The notes under the pieces are model-generated. The model saw nothing but the letters and a program-made list of their open reading frames with translations, did not search any database and had not been told where the DNA came from. Positions 8,099 through 16,084 of a stretch of DNA of 43,034 nt are shown one piece after another. The stretch lies in NCBI GenBank assembly GCA_015068085.1, contig SVLF01000020.1:1-43034 (forward strand), in the 5' to 3' direction. Every line of letters starts with the position of its first letter. Position 1 is the first letter of the stretch. The DNA comes from Oscillospiraceae bacterium. GTDB lineage: Bacteria > Bacillota > Clostridia > Oscillospirales > JAAYXM01. Made by a program: the position numbers and the translations under genes.

Positions 8099-9163
8099 AT
8101 GGGAAAAGTTAGAGTTCTTCTCATCGGCGCCGCGTTCTCCGCGGATTTGCACGCAGAAGGGTATGCCCGCTGCGGCGACATTGCAGAGCTTGTTGCGATT
8201 TGTGATAAGGATACAAGCCGCATAAAGACTCTTGCAGACAGATACGGCTTTAAGGATTATGCTGTATATGATGACATGTTCAAGGCTATTGAAGAGGTCG
8301 ACTGCGATGTTGTTGACATCTGCCTGCCGAACTTCCTTCACCACGATGCTGCTCTTGCTGCATTCAAGAAGGGCCGTCACGTTATCAGCGAAAAGCCGCT
8401 TGCTACAACCGTAGAAGATGCAAAGGAAATGCTTGATGCTGCAGAGGCTGCAGGCAAGAAGCTTTACTATGCTGAGGACTGGCTCTTTGCTCCGGCTCTC
8501 AACCGTGCTCTTGAAGTTATCGACGAGGGCGCAATCGGCAAGCCGATGTTTGTCCGCGCTCGTGAGTGCCACAACGGTTCACACTCTCCGTTTGCTCAGA
8601 CAATTAAATTCTGCGGCGGCGGTTCGATGGTTCACCTCGGTGTTCATCCGGTCTGCTTTATGCTCGCTCTTAAGAACAACCGCTGGACAGAGGTTGTTGC
8701 AATGACCTCCGGCGGCGGTGAGTCCAATCTTCGTCATAAGACAATGGAGGGCGAAGACTGGGGCGCAGCACTTATGCGTTTTGAAGACGGCACAACAGCA
8801 CTTTTAGAGGCAAACTACGTATCAGAGGGCGGTATGGAAGACGTTATCGACTTCTACGGCGATCAGGGTTGCCTCCATGTTGACCTTACCTTCTCTTCTG
8901 CTCTTAACCTTTTCTCAATTCCGGGTGCAAAGTACACGGTTGAGAAGGCAGATATAACAACAGGCTGGTCACGTCCTGCTGTTGACGAGAAGTTCAACCT
9001 CGGTTATGTAAACGAAATCCGTCACTTTATGGAATCTGCACGCGATAACAAGGACGCAAAAGTAGGTCTCCGTGGCGTTGACGGTTATGAAGCAATCAGA
9101 GTTATTAACCTTATCTACAAATCAGCACGCGAAGGCGTAGCTGTTAAGAATGACAAGCTTTAA
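8099..9163 (+). CDS. Gfo/Idh/MocA family oxidoreductase
   Basis: An NAD(P)-dependent sugar or cyclitol dehydrogenase-type enzyme. The N-terminal Rossmann domain runs from about residue 4 to 125 and ends in the EKPLATT motif, whose Lys is usually the catalytic residue. The C-terminal GFO_IDH_MocA domain follows (about 135-345) with GGGSMVHLGVHPVCF supplying the usual His. I chose ATG 8099 because GGAGGG sits 8 bases before it and because the promoter at 8021-8049 lies inside the longer open frame. It is followed after 21 bases by the dihydropyrimidine-dehydrogenase-like gene. Codons favour AAG, GAC and CGT/CGC, suggesting high expression. The substrate is not recognisable. Confidence 0.92.
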   Translation: MGKVRVLLIGAAFSADLHAEGYARCGDIAELVAICDKDTSRIKTLADRYGFKDYAVYDDMFKAIEEVDCDVVDICLPNFLHHDAALAAFKKGRHVISEKPLATTVEDAKEMLDAAEAAGKKLYYAEDWLFAPALNRALEVIDEGAIGKPMFVRARECHNGSHSPFAQTIKFCGGGSMVHLGVHPVCFMLALKNNRWTEVVAMTSGGGESNLRHKTMEGEDWGAALMRFEDGTTALLEANYVSEGGMEDVIDFYGDQGCLHVDLTFSSALNLFSIPGAKYTVEKADITTGWSRPAVDEKFNLGYVNEIRHFMESARDNKDAKVGLRGVDGYEAIRVINLIYKSAREGVAVKNDKL

Positions 9164-9184
9164 TATTGAAGGAGGATAATAGAT

Positions 9185-11827
9185 ATGACAGGCAATTTTA
9201 ATCTTCCGGTAGAAATAGCCGGCGTAAAGTTCCGCAACCCGTTCTATGTAGCTTCCGGCCCGACCACAAAGTCGGTTGAGCAGCTAAAGAAAATCGAAGA
9301 GTGCGGCTGGGGTGCAGCTTCCATTAAGCTCACAATCGATCCCGCTCCGTACATCAACCGCGTTCCGCGTTATGCAATCTTCAAGGACCGCAACGCACTT
9401 TGCTTCACTGTTGAGAAGCGTCTTAAGTTCTCAGAAGGTCTCCAGCTTATGCGTGATGCAAAGAAGGAACTCAAGGGCGACCTTAAGCTTTTCGCTAACA
9501 TTACATATGCAGGCGATAAGGGCGTTGAAGGCTGGGTAAATATGGCTGTTGAGTTTGAAAAGGCAGGCGCCGATGTTATCGAGCTTAATATGTGCTGCCC
9601 GAACATGTCCTTCAACCTTCAGCTTTCTCAGGGTGATGACAACGCATCCAAGGTAAAGACCGGCGCAAGCCTTGGTCAGAACGGCGATGCTGTTGCAGAA
9701 ATCGTTCGTGCAATTAAGAAAGAAATTTCTATTCCGCTTTTTGTTAAGCTTACTCCGGAGGGCGGCAAGATCGCTCAGATCGCTACTGCTCTTTATGCTG
9801 CAGGCGCTGATGCTGTCGGCGGCACATCAAACCGTATGGCTCTTCCGCCGATCAACCTTGAGCATCCGGAAAGAGCTCCGTATCATCTCCAGGATGAGAT
9901 TTCCATGTCCTGCCACTGCGGTTCATGGGTAAAGCCTCTCGCTCTCCGTGATACATACGAAATCCGTAAGGTAAACGGTCCGGCTCCGAAGATCATGATG
10001 GCAGGCGGTGTCCGCAACTGGAAGGACGCTTGCGAAATGTTCATGGCAGGTGCAGATATGGTTGGTATCTGCTCTGAGACACTTATCTCCGGTTATGACT
10101 TTATCGGTGACCTCATCGACGGTGTACGTGACTTTATGGCAACACACGGCTATAACACAACACGTGATATGCGCGACCTCATTCTTCCGCATGTCCGCAC
10201 CGCTGCTGATGTTACACTTTACAAGGGATATTCCCACATTAAGGGAACTCTTGCAGCTCCGTGTAAGACTGCTTGCCCGGCTAACGTTCCGGCACAGGCT
10301 TATGTCAATATGATTGCTAAGAAGGATTACAAGCGTGCATACGAGCTTATCGTCGGTGCGGCTCCGCTCATGGGCATCTGCGGCGTAGTCTGCAGCCATC
10401 CGTGTGAGCTTTCATGTACCCGCGGTATCACAGGCCGCGCAATCCAGATTCGTGACCTTAAGAGATTTACTCTTGAGCAGGCAAAGAAGAACGGCTGGAA
10501 GCCGGATCTTGTTAAGGAAAAGGCAAACGGCAAGAAGATTGCTGTTATCGGTTCCGGTCCTGCAGGTATCTCCGCTGCATTCTACCTTGCAAAGGCAGGA
10601 TATAGCGTAACAGTATTTGAAAAGGAAAGCTATCTCGGCGGTATGCTCCGCTTCGCTATCCCGAACTTCCGTCTCGATAAGAGCCTTATCGACGATGAAA
10701 TCGCAGTTCTCAAGGAGCTCGGCGTAGAGTTCAAGACCGGCGTAATGTTTGGTCGCGACATCACAGCTGAGAGCCTTAAGGCTGAGGGCTATGCTTCTGT
10801 ATTCCTCGGTGTCGGTGCTCAGGCAGGACGTCTCCCGGGTATTGCAGGTGAGGATGCAAAGGGCGTTTACAACGCAGTTGACTTCCTTAAGGATGTATAT
10901 GACGGCAAGAAGATTGCAATCGGTGATGACGTTGTTATCCTCGGTGGCGGATTTACTGCTGTTGATGCTGCGCGTACAGCTCGCCGTCTCGGCGCAAAGA
11001 ACGTTTATATCGCTTACCGCCGCACACGCGACGAGATGCCGGCAACTGCAGAGGAAATTGCAGAGGCAGAGGCAGAGGGCGTAAAGATTATGTACCTTGT
11101 TGCTCCGACTGAAATCGTAGCAAAGAACGGCAAGGTTTCTGCTATTAAGATGACAACTCAGGTTCTCGGTGAGTCCGATGCAAGTGGCCGCCGCTCACCT
11201 GAAGCTGTTTGCGGTGCTGAGTTCACTCTCAAGTGTGACACTGTTGTTGCTGCTATCGGTCAGATTCCGTGCACATGCGCAACAGAAGGCCTTAAGACAA
11301 CAAGAAGCGGCATGATCAAGGTTGACGAGTGCAACTCCGTTGACGGATTCATCTATGCCGGTGGTGACGCTGTTGAGGTTCGCAACATCATCTCTGCTGT
11401 TGCAGACGGTCGCCGTGCAGCTTACTGCATCGACTTTGACCTTAGCGGCGGCAACCCGAAGATCGAGGTTGTTCAGATTGCAAACACCGTTGATCCGTAT
11501 GCAGTTCTCCGTCGTAACCCGTACTTTACAGACAACGCTGCTGTTGACCTCGATACAAAGTCAGGCGCAGAGCGCGTTAAGAACTTCGACACCTTCCGCC
11601 GCGTAATGACAGAGGATGAAGCTGTCAAGGAAGCTTCCCGCTGCTTAAAGTGCGGATGCGGTGAAGGCTGCCAGCTCTGTAAGACAATATGCACAGACTT
11701 TGCTGTTGATGTTGTTGCTGACGACACAATGCAGATTAACAAGGATAAGTGCGTTGCTTGCGGAATGTGCTACAACCGTTGCCCGAACGGCAACATCGAG
11801 ATGATCGACCTTGGTATCAAGGCATAA
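9185..11827 (+). CDS. Dihydropyrimidine-dehydrogenase-like fusion flavoprotein (PreA- and PreT-like parts)
   Basis: An 880-aa iron-sulfur flavoprotein. Residues 1-340 form a dihydroorotate/dihydropyrimidine dehydrogenase FMN barrel (VIELNMCCPN, FVKLTPEGG, MMAGGVRNW). Next is an N-terminal Fe-S helical domain of the GltD/DPYD type (Cys360, Cys364, Cys399, Cys403, Cys407, Cys411). An FAD domain begins near 453 (VIGSGPAGIS) and an NAD(P)H site near 587 (GGGFTAVDAAR). The end is Cys-rich (Cys820-Cys836) with a 4Fe-4S motif, Cys856, 859, 862 and 866. In mammalian DPYD the FMN barrel follows the FAD part; here it comes first. The active-site loop has GASLGQ where DPYD has GLACGQ with the acid Cys, and carries an insertion, so the substrate may not be uracil or thymine. 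An AAGGAGG ribosome site precedes the ATG. Confidence 0.88.
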   Translation: MTGNFNLPVEIAGVKFRNPFYVASGPTTKSVEQLKKIEECGWGAASIKLTIDPAPYINRVPRYAIFKDRNALCFTVEKRLKFSEGLQLMRDAKKELKGDLKLFANITYAGDKGVEGWVNMAVEFEKAGADVIELNMCCPNMSFNLQLSQGDDNASKVKTGASLGQNGDAVAEIVRAIKKEISIPLFVKLTPEGGKIAQIATALYAAGADAVGGTSNRMALPPINLEHPERAPYHLQDEISMSCHCGSWVKPLALRDTYEIRKVNGPAPKIMMAGGVRNWKDACEMFMAGADMVGICSETLISGYDFIGDLIDGVRDFMATHGYNTTRDMRDLILPHVRTAADVTLYKGYSHIKGTLAAPCKTACPANVPAQAYVNMIAKKDYKRAYELIVGAAPLMGICGVVCSHPCELSCTRGITGRAIQIRDLKRFTLEQAKKNGWKPDLVKEKANGKKIAVIGSGPAGISAAFYLAKAGYSVTVFEKESYLGGMLRFAIPNFRLDKSLIDDEIAVLKELGVEFKTGVMFGRDITAESLKAEGYASVFLGVGAQAGRLPGIAGEDAKGVYNAVDFLKDVYDGKKIAIGDDVVILGGGFTAVDAARTARRLGAKNVYIAYRRTRDEMPATAEEIAEAEAEGVKIMYLVAPTEIVAKNGKVSAIKMTTQVLGESDASGRRSPEAVCGAEFTLKCDTVVAAIGQIPCTCATEGLKTTRSGMIKVDECNSVDGFIYAGGDAVEVRNIISAVADGRRAAYCIDFDLSGGNPKIEVVQIANTVDPYAVLRRNPYFTDNAAVDLDTKSGAERVKNFDTFRRVMTEDEAVKEASRCLKCGCGEGCQLCKTICTDFAVDVVADDTMQINKDKCVACGMCYNRCPNGNIEMIDLGIKA

Positions 11828-11847
11828 TTAAAGATTTATCTGACCTT

Positions 11848-11880
11848 TCGCGTGCGCACCTTATAAAAGGGCGCACGCGA
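11848..11880 (+). promoter_or_regulatory. Strong intra-operon hairpin
   Basis: TCGCGTGCGC (11848-11857) pairs perfectly with 11871-11880, and inner CCTT/AAGG bases extend the stem. It fills most of the 80-base gap between the flavoprotein and amidohydrolase genes. No T-run follows, so it is not a standard terminator. It may protect the upstream mRNA end or reduce read-through, giving less amidohydrolase than flavoprotein. Confidence 0.6.
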
Positions 11881-11907
11881 TGCGATATATAATTGAGGTA
11901 ATAGATT

Positions 11908-13500
11908 ATGAAACTTTACATAAACGGCGAATTTCACGCGATGGACAAGTCCCTCAATGTATTCTCCGCTCTTCTTGAAAAGGACGGAAAGATTGCAGAT
12001 GTGGGAGACAGCGAGACGCTTATAGCAAAATATCCGGATGCAGAGGCGGTTGACCTTGGCGGAAAGTGCGTCATTCCGGGGGTTATCGATACGCACGTAC
12101 ATATCTTTATGGCGGCGTACAGCGAAATGGCAACTGTACTTCCTGCACCGCTGAGCAATAAAGACCTTTTTGCAGACCTTACGGAAAGAGTAAAGGCTGC
12201 CAAACCCGGCGAATGGATAATATATAAAAACGCGTATCCGTTACGCCTTGATGAGCTTCGTTATCCGACAAAAGAAGAACTTGATGCCATAGCACCGGAT
12301 AACCCTGTTATCGTCAACGGTCACTACGCTGCACAGGTAAACAGTGCGGCTCTCCGGATAATAGAGCTTGATAAACTCAATCCCGGTGCAAGTGTTATGT
12401 ATGACGAAACCGGAAATCCAACAGGAGTTCTTGCTGGCGCAAAGCCGTATCTGAGCCGGTTCTTCTATAATGATGAGGGAGATCCGGATGATTCACTTGT
12501 GCGCCTTATGCATGAATACAACAAGTGCGGGATGACAAGTGTTGTTGATGCAATGTGTGAACCTGATGATATCAGACGAATGACCCGCCTTTATAAGGAC
12601 GGCAAGCAGACTGTGCGTGTGCGTTACACGGTTGCGGCAACCGATGCAGTTTGTGAAGAGGCAAAATCAATTGATACATACAATCCGGACTTCGGGCGTC
12701 TTCACTTTGCAAAGGATTTTCTTGACGGGGGCTTTTTAACTGCAACCTCGTTTATGGAATATCCATATCACAATATGAAGGAAATCTTCGGTATAGAGAC
12801 CGACGGTGAAGATAACTGCGGTATGATTTTTCTTACAAAGGAACAGCTTGCAGATAAAATCCGTCTTGCAAGAAAGTATGGACTCCAGTACGGCGCACAC
12901 TGCGTAGGAAGCGGAGCAAGCCGCAGACTTCTTGATGCATATAAAATTGTAGACGCCGAAAGCAAGATTAAGGGTGAGCGCCACAGCCTTATCCATGCGG
13001 ATTTTATGGACGATGATGCTATTTCTGATGCAAACTCAATGGGAATTGCTGTTCTTTTCCAACCTGCGTGGCATTATATGGATGCTCACAGAGTAGAGCT
13101 TTTCCTTCATCCCAAAGAGGTAGAGCGCTTTATGAAGTATACGACCATCCTGAAGGCTGACCTTGCTGCGGCGGGAAGTGACCATATGGTAAAGCACGAT
13201 CCTGATGAGTCCGTAAACCCGTACAACCCGTTTATGGGTATGTACAATATGTCAACCTGCCGTGCGCGTGACGGTAAGGCATACGGGGCAGAATATGCAG
13301 TAAGCCGTGATGATGCACTTGCATCTTACACACGCGAAGCTGCACGTGTCTGCTTTGACGAAGAGTGCCTTGGCACGCTCGAAGTGGGAAAGTTTGCAGA
13401 CTTTGCAGTGCTTGACAATAACTACTTCACTTGCCCTGAAGAAGAAATCCCCGCAATTCGTGCCGAAATGACAGTTGTCAACGGCAAGCGGGTTTGCTGA
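11908..13500 (+). CDS. Amidohydrolase family protein (YtcJ-like, amidohydrolase group 3)
   Basis: A 530-aa metal-dependent hydrolase. The N-terminal beta-sandwich (about 1-55) leads to the metal motif VIDTHVHIF (His63, His65). Later features are GAHCVGSG, RHSLIHADFMD and the AAGSDHMVKHDP motif with a catalytic-type Asp. The C-terminal sandwich ends LEVGKFADFAVLDNN, which is typical of the family. A GAGGT ribosome site lies upstream. It is third in the operon with the Gfo/Idh and dihydropyrimidine-dehydrogenase-like genes, which suggests a reduce-then-hydrolyse pathway for a ring amide or imide. That is inference; YtcJ-like enzymes act on varied amides and carbamates. There is no signal peptide, so it is cytoplasmic. 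Confidence 0.9.
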   Translation: MKLYINGEFHAMDKSLNVFSALLEKDGKIADVGDSETLIAKYPDAEAVDLGGKCVIPGVIDTHVHIFMAAYSEMATVLPAPLSNKDLFADLTERVKAAKPGEWIIYKNAYPLRLDELRYPTKEELDAIAPDNPVIVNGHYAAQVNSAALRIIELDKLNPGASVMYDETGNPTGVLAGAKPYLSRFFYNDEGDPDDSLVRLMHEYNKCGMTSVVDAMCEPDDIRRMTRLYKDGKQTVRVRYTVAATDAVCEEAKSIDTYNPDFGRLHFAKDFLDGGFLTATSFMEYPYHNMKEIFGIETDGEDNCGMIFLTKEQLADKIRLARKYGLQYGAHCVGSGASRRLLDAYKIVDAESKIKGERHSLIHADFMDDDAISDANSMGIAVLFQPAWHYMDAHRVELFLHPKEVERFMKYTTILKADLAAAGSDHMVKHDPDESVNPYNPFMGMYNMSTCRARDGKAYGAEYAVSRDDALASYTREAARVCFDEECLGTLEVGKFADFAVLDNNYFTCPEEEIPAIRAEMTVVNGKRVC

Positions 13501-13520
13501 ATGTGCTTAATTGAATAAAC

Positions 13521-13568
13521 AAAAAGGATTACTTTGGAGATTTGCGTCTCTCCGGAGTAATCCTTTTT
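13521..13568. terminator. Bidirectional terminator, copy 1 of a dispersed sequence
   Basis: A five-base A-run, a 15-bp stem starting GGATTACTTTGGAGA (two G-U pairs), the loop TTTGCGTC, the complementary arm and a T5 run. It separates the convergent amidohydrolase (+) and AraC (-) genes and can act both ways. Nearly the same sequence recurs at 28759-28804. Confidence 0.88.
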
Positions 13569-13604
13569 GCAAATTGCAGTGATAATTGTGATAAAGCGTG
13601 CTTT

Positions 13605-14552
13605 TCAGCCCTCTAATGAATCTCTCAGAATTTGTATGGGCATATTCCGGTTGCGTGATTGAAGATCTTCATACAAGGACTGCTTTTGATATCTTCTCTT
13701 ATATTCCGTGGGGGTCATACCGCAATATGCAGTAAATGCATGTGTGAAATGAGCTGCGTCAAAAAAACCGGCATAATTAGCTGTTTTAGTCATATTAAAG
13801 CCTCTGGATAAAAATAATATTTTCGACCAGAAAATTCGAGTGCCCATCAGATAGTCCATTGCTGACAATCCGGTGATACCCTTAAAATACTCAGAAAAAC
13901 AGGGCTTTGACATTTTTGCAAGCTGGCAGAGCTCGGGAATTGTAATCTTTTTTCTGTAATTGTTATGTATATATGAAATGGTTTCCAAAATGGCTTTTGT
14001 TCGCTCAAGCTTGGATATACTGATTTTTTGCTTTGTGCTCTCGCCTCCCATGAGACGCAGAAATTCTGCATACAATTCAAACATTTTCGCAAAATCCGGA
14101 AGAGGTTGTTTTGAAAATTCTATGGTAAGCTCTCTTGCGATTTTATCGGTTTTATCTTTGGCTTTTCCCGAAAAAGACGAAAAAACCGGCAGTATTTTAC
14201 CTTCAAAAAAAATCCTGTTGTTTAAAAATGAAAAAAAGTTATGACCGTAAGAACGAAAAGCAAAGTCGCAGACATTTACGCTTATGAAAACAGGAATATC
14301 TTTTGAGGTTTTAGTCGAAATATCATGCGGAGTAAATGCCGGAACGATAACACAACTGCCAGGTGTCTGGATGAATTTCTCGTTGCCTACAAGGTGCTCG
14401 GCTTCGCCATGCATACAATACCAAAGCTCGCTGCAATTATGAATATGTAGTGAACCGGGCTTTACGCGCTTACACATAACCCCTATTTCTAACGGTAAAG
14501 GAGAAAACATAACATTTTTATTTTCAATGTGTGGATTATAGATATTTCTCAA
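13605..14552 (-). CDS. AraC family transcriptional regulator
   Basis: A ligand-responsive regulator. The N-terminal cupin-type sensing domain (about residues 15-140, with the HIHNCSELWYCMHG metal/ligand segment) is followed by a C-terminal double helix-turn-helix (ITIPELCQLAKMSKPCFSEYFK and the second HTH ending FFDAAHFTHAFTAYCG) and the MTPTEYKRRY tail. The open frame reaches TTG 14579, but that codon lies inside the -10 box. An AAGGAG site at 14567-14562 precedes TTG 14552 by 9 bases, so I use that start. ATG 14573 is possible but would be nearly leaderless. It diverges from the ceramidase-like gene at 14701 and probably controls that locus. Confidence 0.92.
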   Translation of the reverse strand: MRNIYNPHIENKNVMFSPLPLEIGVMCKRVKPGSLHIHNCSELWYCMHGEAEHLVGNEKFIQTPGSCVIVPAFTPHDISTKTSKDIPVFISVNVCDFAFRSYGHNFFSFLNNRIFFEGKILPVFSSFSGKAKDKTDKIARELTIEFSKQPLPDFAKMFELYAEFLRLMGGESTKQKISISKLERTKAILETISYIHNNYRKKITIPELCQLAKMSKPCFSEYFKGITGLSAMDYLMGTRIFWSKILFLSRGFNMTKTANYAGFFDAAHFTHAFTAYCGMTPTEYKRRYQKQSLYEDLQSRNRNMPIQILRDSLEG

Positions 14553-14578
14553 GCAAATCAACTCCTTTTCCATATACA

Positions 14579-14607
14579 AGTATATTATGTATGAGTTATA
14601 AAGTCAA
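14579..14607 (-). promoter_or_regulatory. Promoter of the AraC gene
   Basis: On the minus strand, TTGACT (14607-14602), a 17-base spacer, then TATACT (14584-14579). Transcription would start near 14572, giving a leader of about 20 bases before TTG 14552. Confidence 0.72.
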
Positions 14608-14623
14608 TAATTTTCCAGACAAT

Positions 14624-14652
14624 TTTACAAAAAATAGTGATGGAATTATCCT
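14624..14652 (+). promoter_or_regulatory. Possible promoter for the glycan locus
   Basis: TTTACA (14624-14629), a 17-base spacer, then TATCCT (14647-14652). A second -10-like TATACT lies at 14664-14669 with a poor -35. A weak core promoter fits activation by the divergent AraC protein, but the choice between the two is uncertain. Confidence 0.4.
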
Positions 14653-14700
14653 TTGATTTAATTTATACTTAATTTAGAAAAGTCAGAAAGGGGTTGCTTT

Positions 14701-16062
14701 ATGAGCACAAATAACGGATTTTGCTTCGGCGTTTCCAAAGAGATTATAACACCAAACATACCGAGTACAATGATTGGCTTTGCAAGTATGTTCGGCGTTG
14801 AATTTACGGACATTCATGATGACCTTTACGTGCGTACTCTTGTTTTACGCGATGATTGTGAAACTGTTGTTCTTCTGAGCTTTGATCTGCTGTTTCACGA
14901 TGATGACCTTCCAAAAGCTCTGAGAGCATATGTAAAGGAAAAATACAACATTCCGGAGAGCAATCTTCACGTAAGCTATACGCATACACACTTCGGACCG
15001 GCTGTCAAAGGCTATGATTTCACGTGGTATACAGAGGAGTATGAAGAATTTCTCTTATCACGTGCAAAATCAAGCATCGACCGTGCGCTTCTTACGATGA
15101 AAAAAGGAACGCTGAAATATTCCTCCGTTTGCGGAGAATGGAATATAAGCCGACGCCTTTTCTATAACGGATTTATGGATTTCAAGCCAAATCCTGACAA
15201 CGAATGTGATAAAAACCTTTATATGTTAAAGCTTGAGGATGAAGCCGGAAATATGCGGGCACTTGCGATGAATTTTGCATGTCATCCGTCAAATGTCAGC
15301 AACTGTAGCGTGCTTTCCGCGGAGTATCCTGGAAGGCTGTGCCAGCGTATTGAAAGCGAGTTTTACGGGTGTACCGCACTTTTCTTTCAGGGGTTTGGCT
15401 CTGATGCAAAGCTTAAAATAGGCGCACGTGAAACGTTGAGGTTCCATGGCATAAGCTATGATGATTGCGATGAGGTTGCGCTTTCTATGGTTCAAAGGAT
15501 AAAAACATCGCTGATAAACGGCGATTGGCAGACTTTGCCCGTAAAGCTCGGTTCGGATGTGTTTAAGGTAGAGCTTCCGCTTGATGTTTATCCGATTGAG
15601 CATTATAAGAAAGCAAAAGAAGTGCATGCAGACAGCCCTGATGCACATTTTATGCCGGTTCCGGGACGCCTTGATACAATAATGGAAAACGTCAGACAGT
15701 TCCATTGGGCAAGAGCAGATTATGTCATTGATAAATATGATGAGCTGCCGGATGCGTTGCCGCTCAACTGCGGAGTCATCAGGCTCAATCCGGATTTCTA
15801 CATATTCTCAATGGGCGGAGAGCCCGGATGCAATATAGCCACTGTTTTGCGTGAGGCATTTCCCGATAAAAAGCTTATCTGCTTTGGATACAACGATGCT
15901 ATAGCATATGTTCCAAGCGATAAGATGATCGGCGAAGGCGGCTATGAAGCAGGTGAGCGTTCCATTGACGAATACCGTTTAAAGGGTGCGATTTTACCCG
16001 GTGTTGATGAAATATATAAGAGGGGTTATTCCGATGCAATAAACCGCATCGATAACAAATAA
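14701..16062 (+). CDS. Neutral/alkaline ceramidase N-terminal domain-like protein
   Basis: A 453-aa protein resembling the N-terminal catalytic domain of neutral ceramidases. Visible are the opening GVSKEIITP, the VSYTHTHFGPA segment (His95, His97, usual zinc ligands), NFACHPSNVS with another His, and the late FSMGGEPGCNIA. It lacks the signal peptide and C-terminal domain of true ceramidases, so it is probably a cytoplasmic hydrolase acting on another amide, ester or sugar substrate. The ribosome site is AAAGGGG. It is first of four co-oriented genes (lipoprotein, fucosidase, giant heparinase-like protein), 22 bases before the lipoprotein gene, which points to glycan or glycoconjugate breakdown. 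Confidence 0.8.
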   Translation: MSTNNGFCFGVSKEIITPNIPSTMIGFASMFGVEFTDIHDDLYVRTLVLRDDCETVVLLSFDLLFHDDDLPKALRAYVKEKYNIPESNLHVSYTHTHFGPAVKGYDFTWYTEEYEEFLLSRAKSSIDRALLTMKKGTLKYSSVCGEWNISRRLFYNGFMDFKPNPDNECDKNLYMLKLEDEAGNMRALAMNFACHPSNVSNCSVLSAEYPGRLCQRIESEFYGCTALFFQGFGSDAKLKIGARETLRFHGISYDDCDEVALSMVQRIKTSLINGDWQTLPVKLGSDVFKVELPLDVYPIEHYKKAKEVHADSPDAHFMPVPGRLDTIMENVRQFHWARADYVIDKYDELPDALPLNCGVIRLNPDFYIFSMGGEPGCNIATVLREAFPDKKLICFGYNDAIAYVPSDKMIGEGGYEAGERSIDEYRLKGAILPGVDEIYKRGYSDAINRIDNK

Positions 16063-16084
16063 AAATACAGAAAGGGAAATTACT

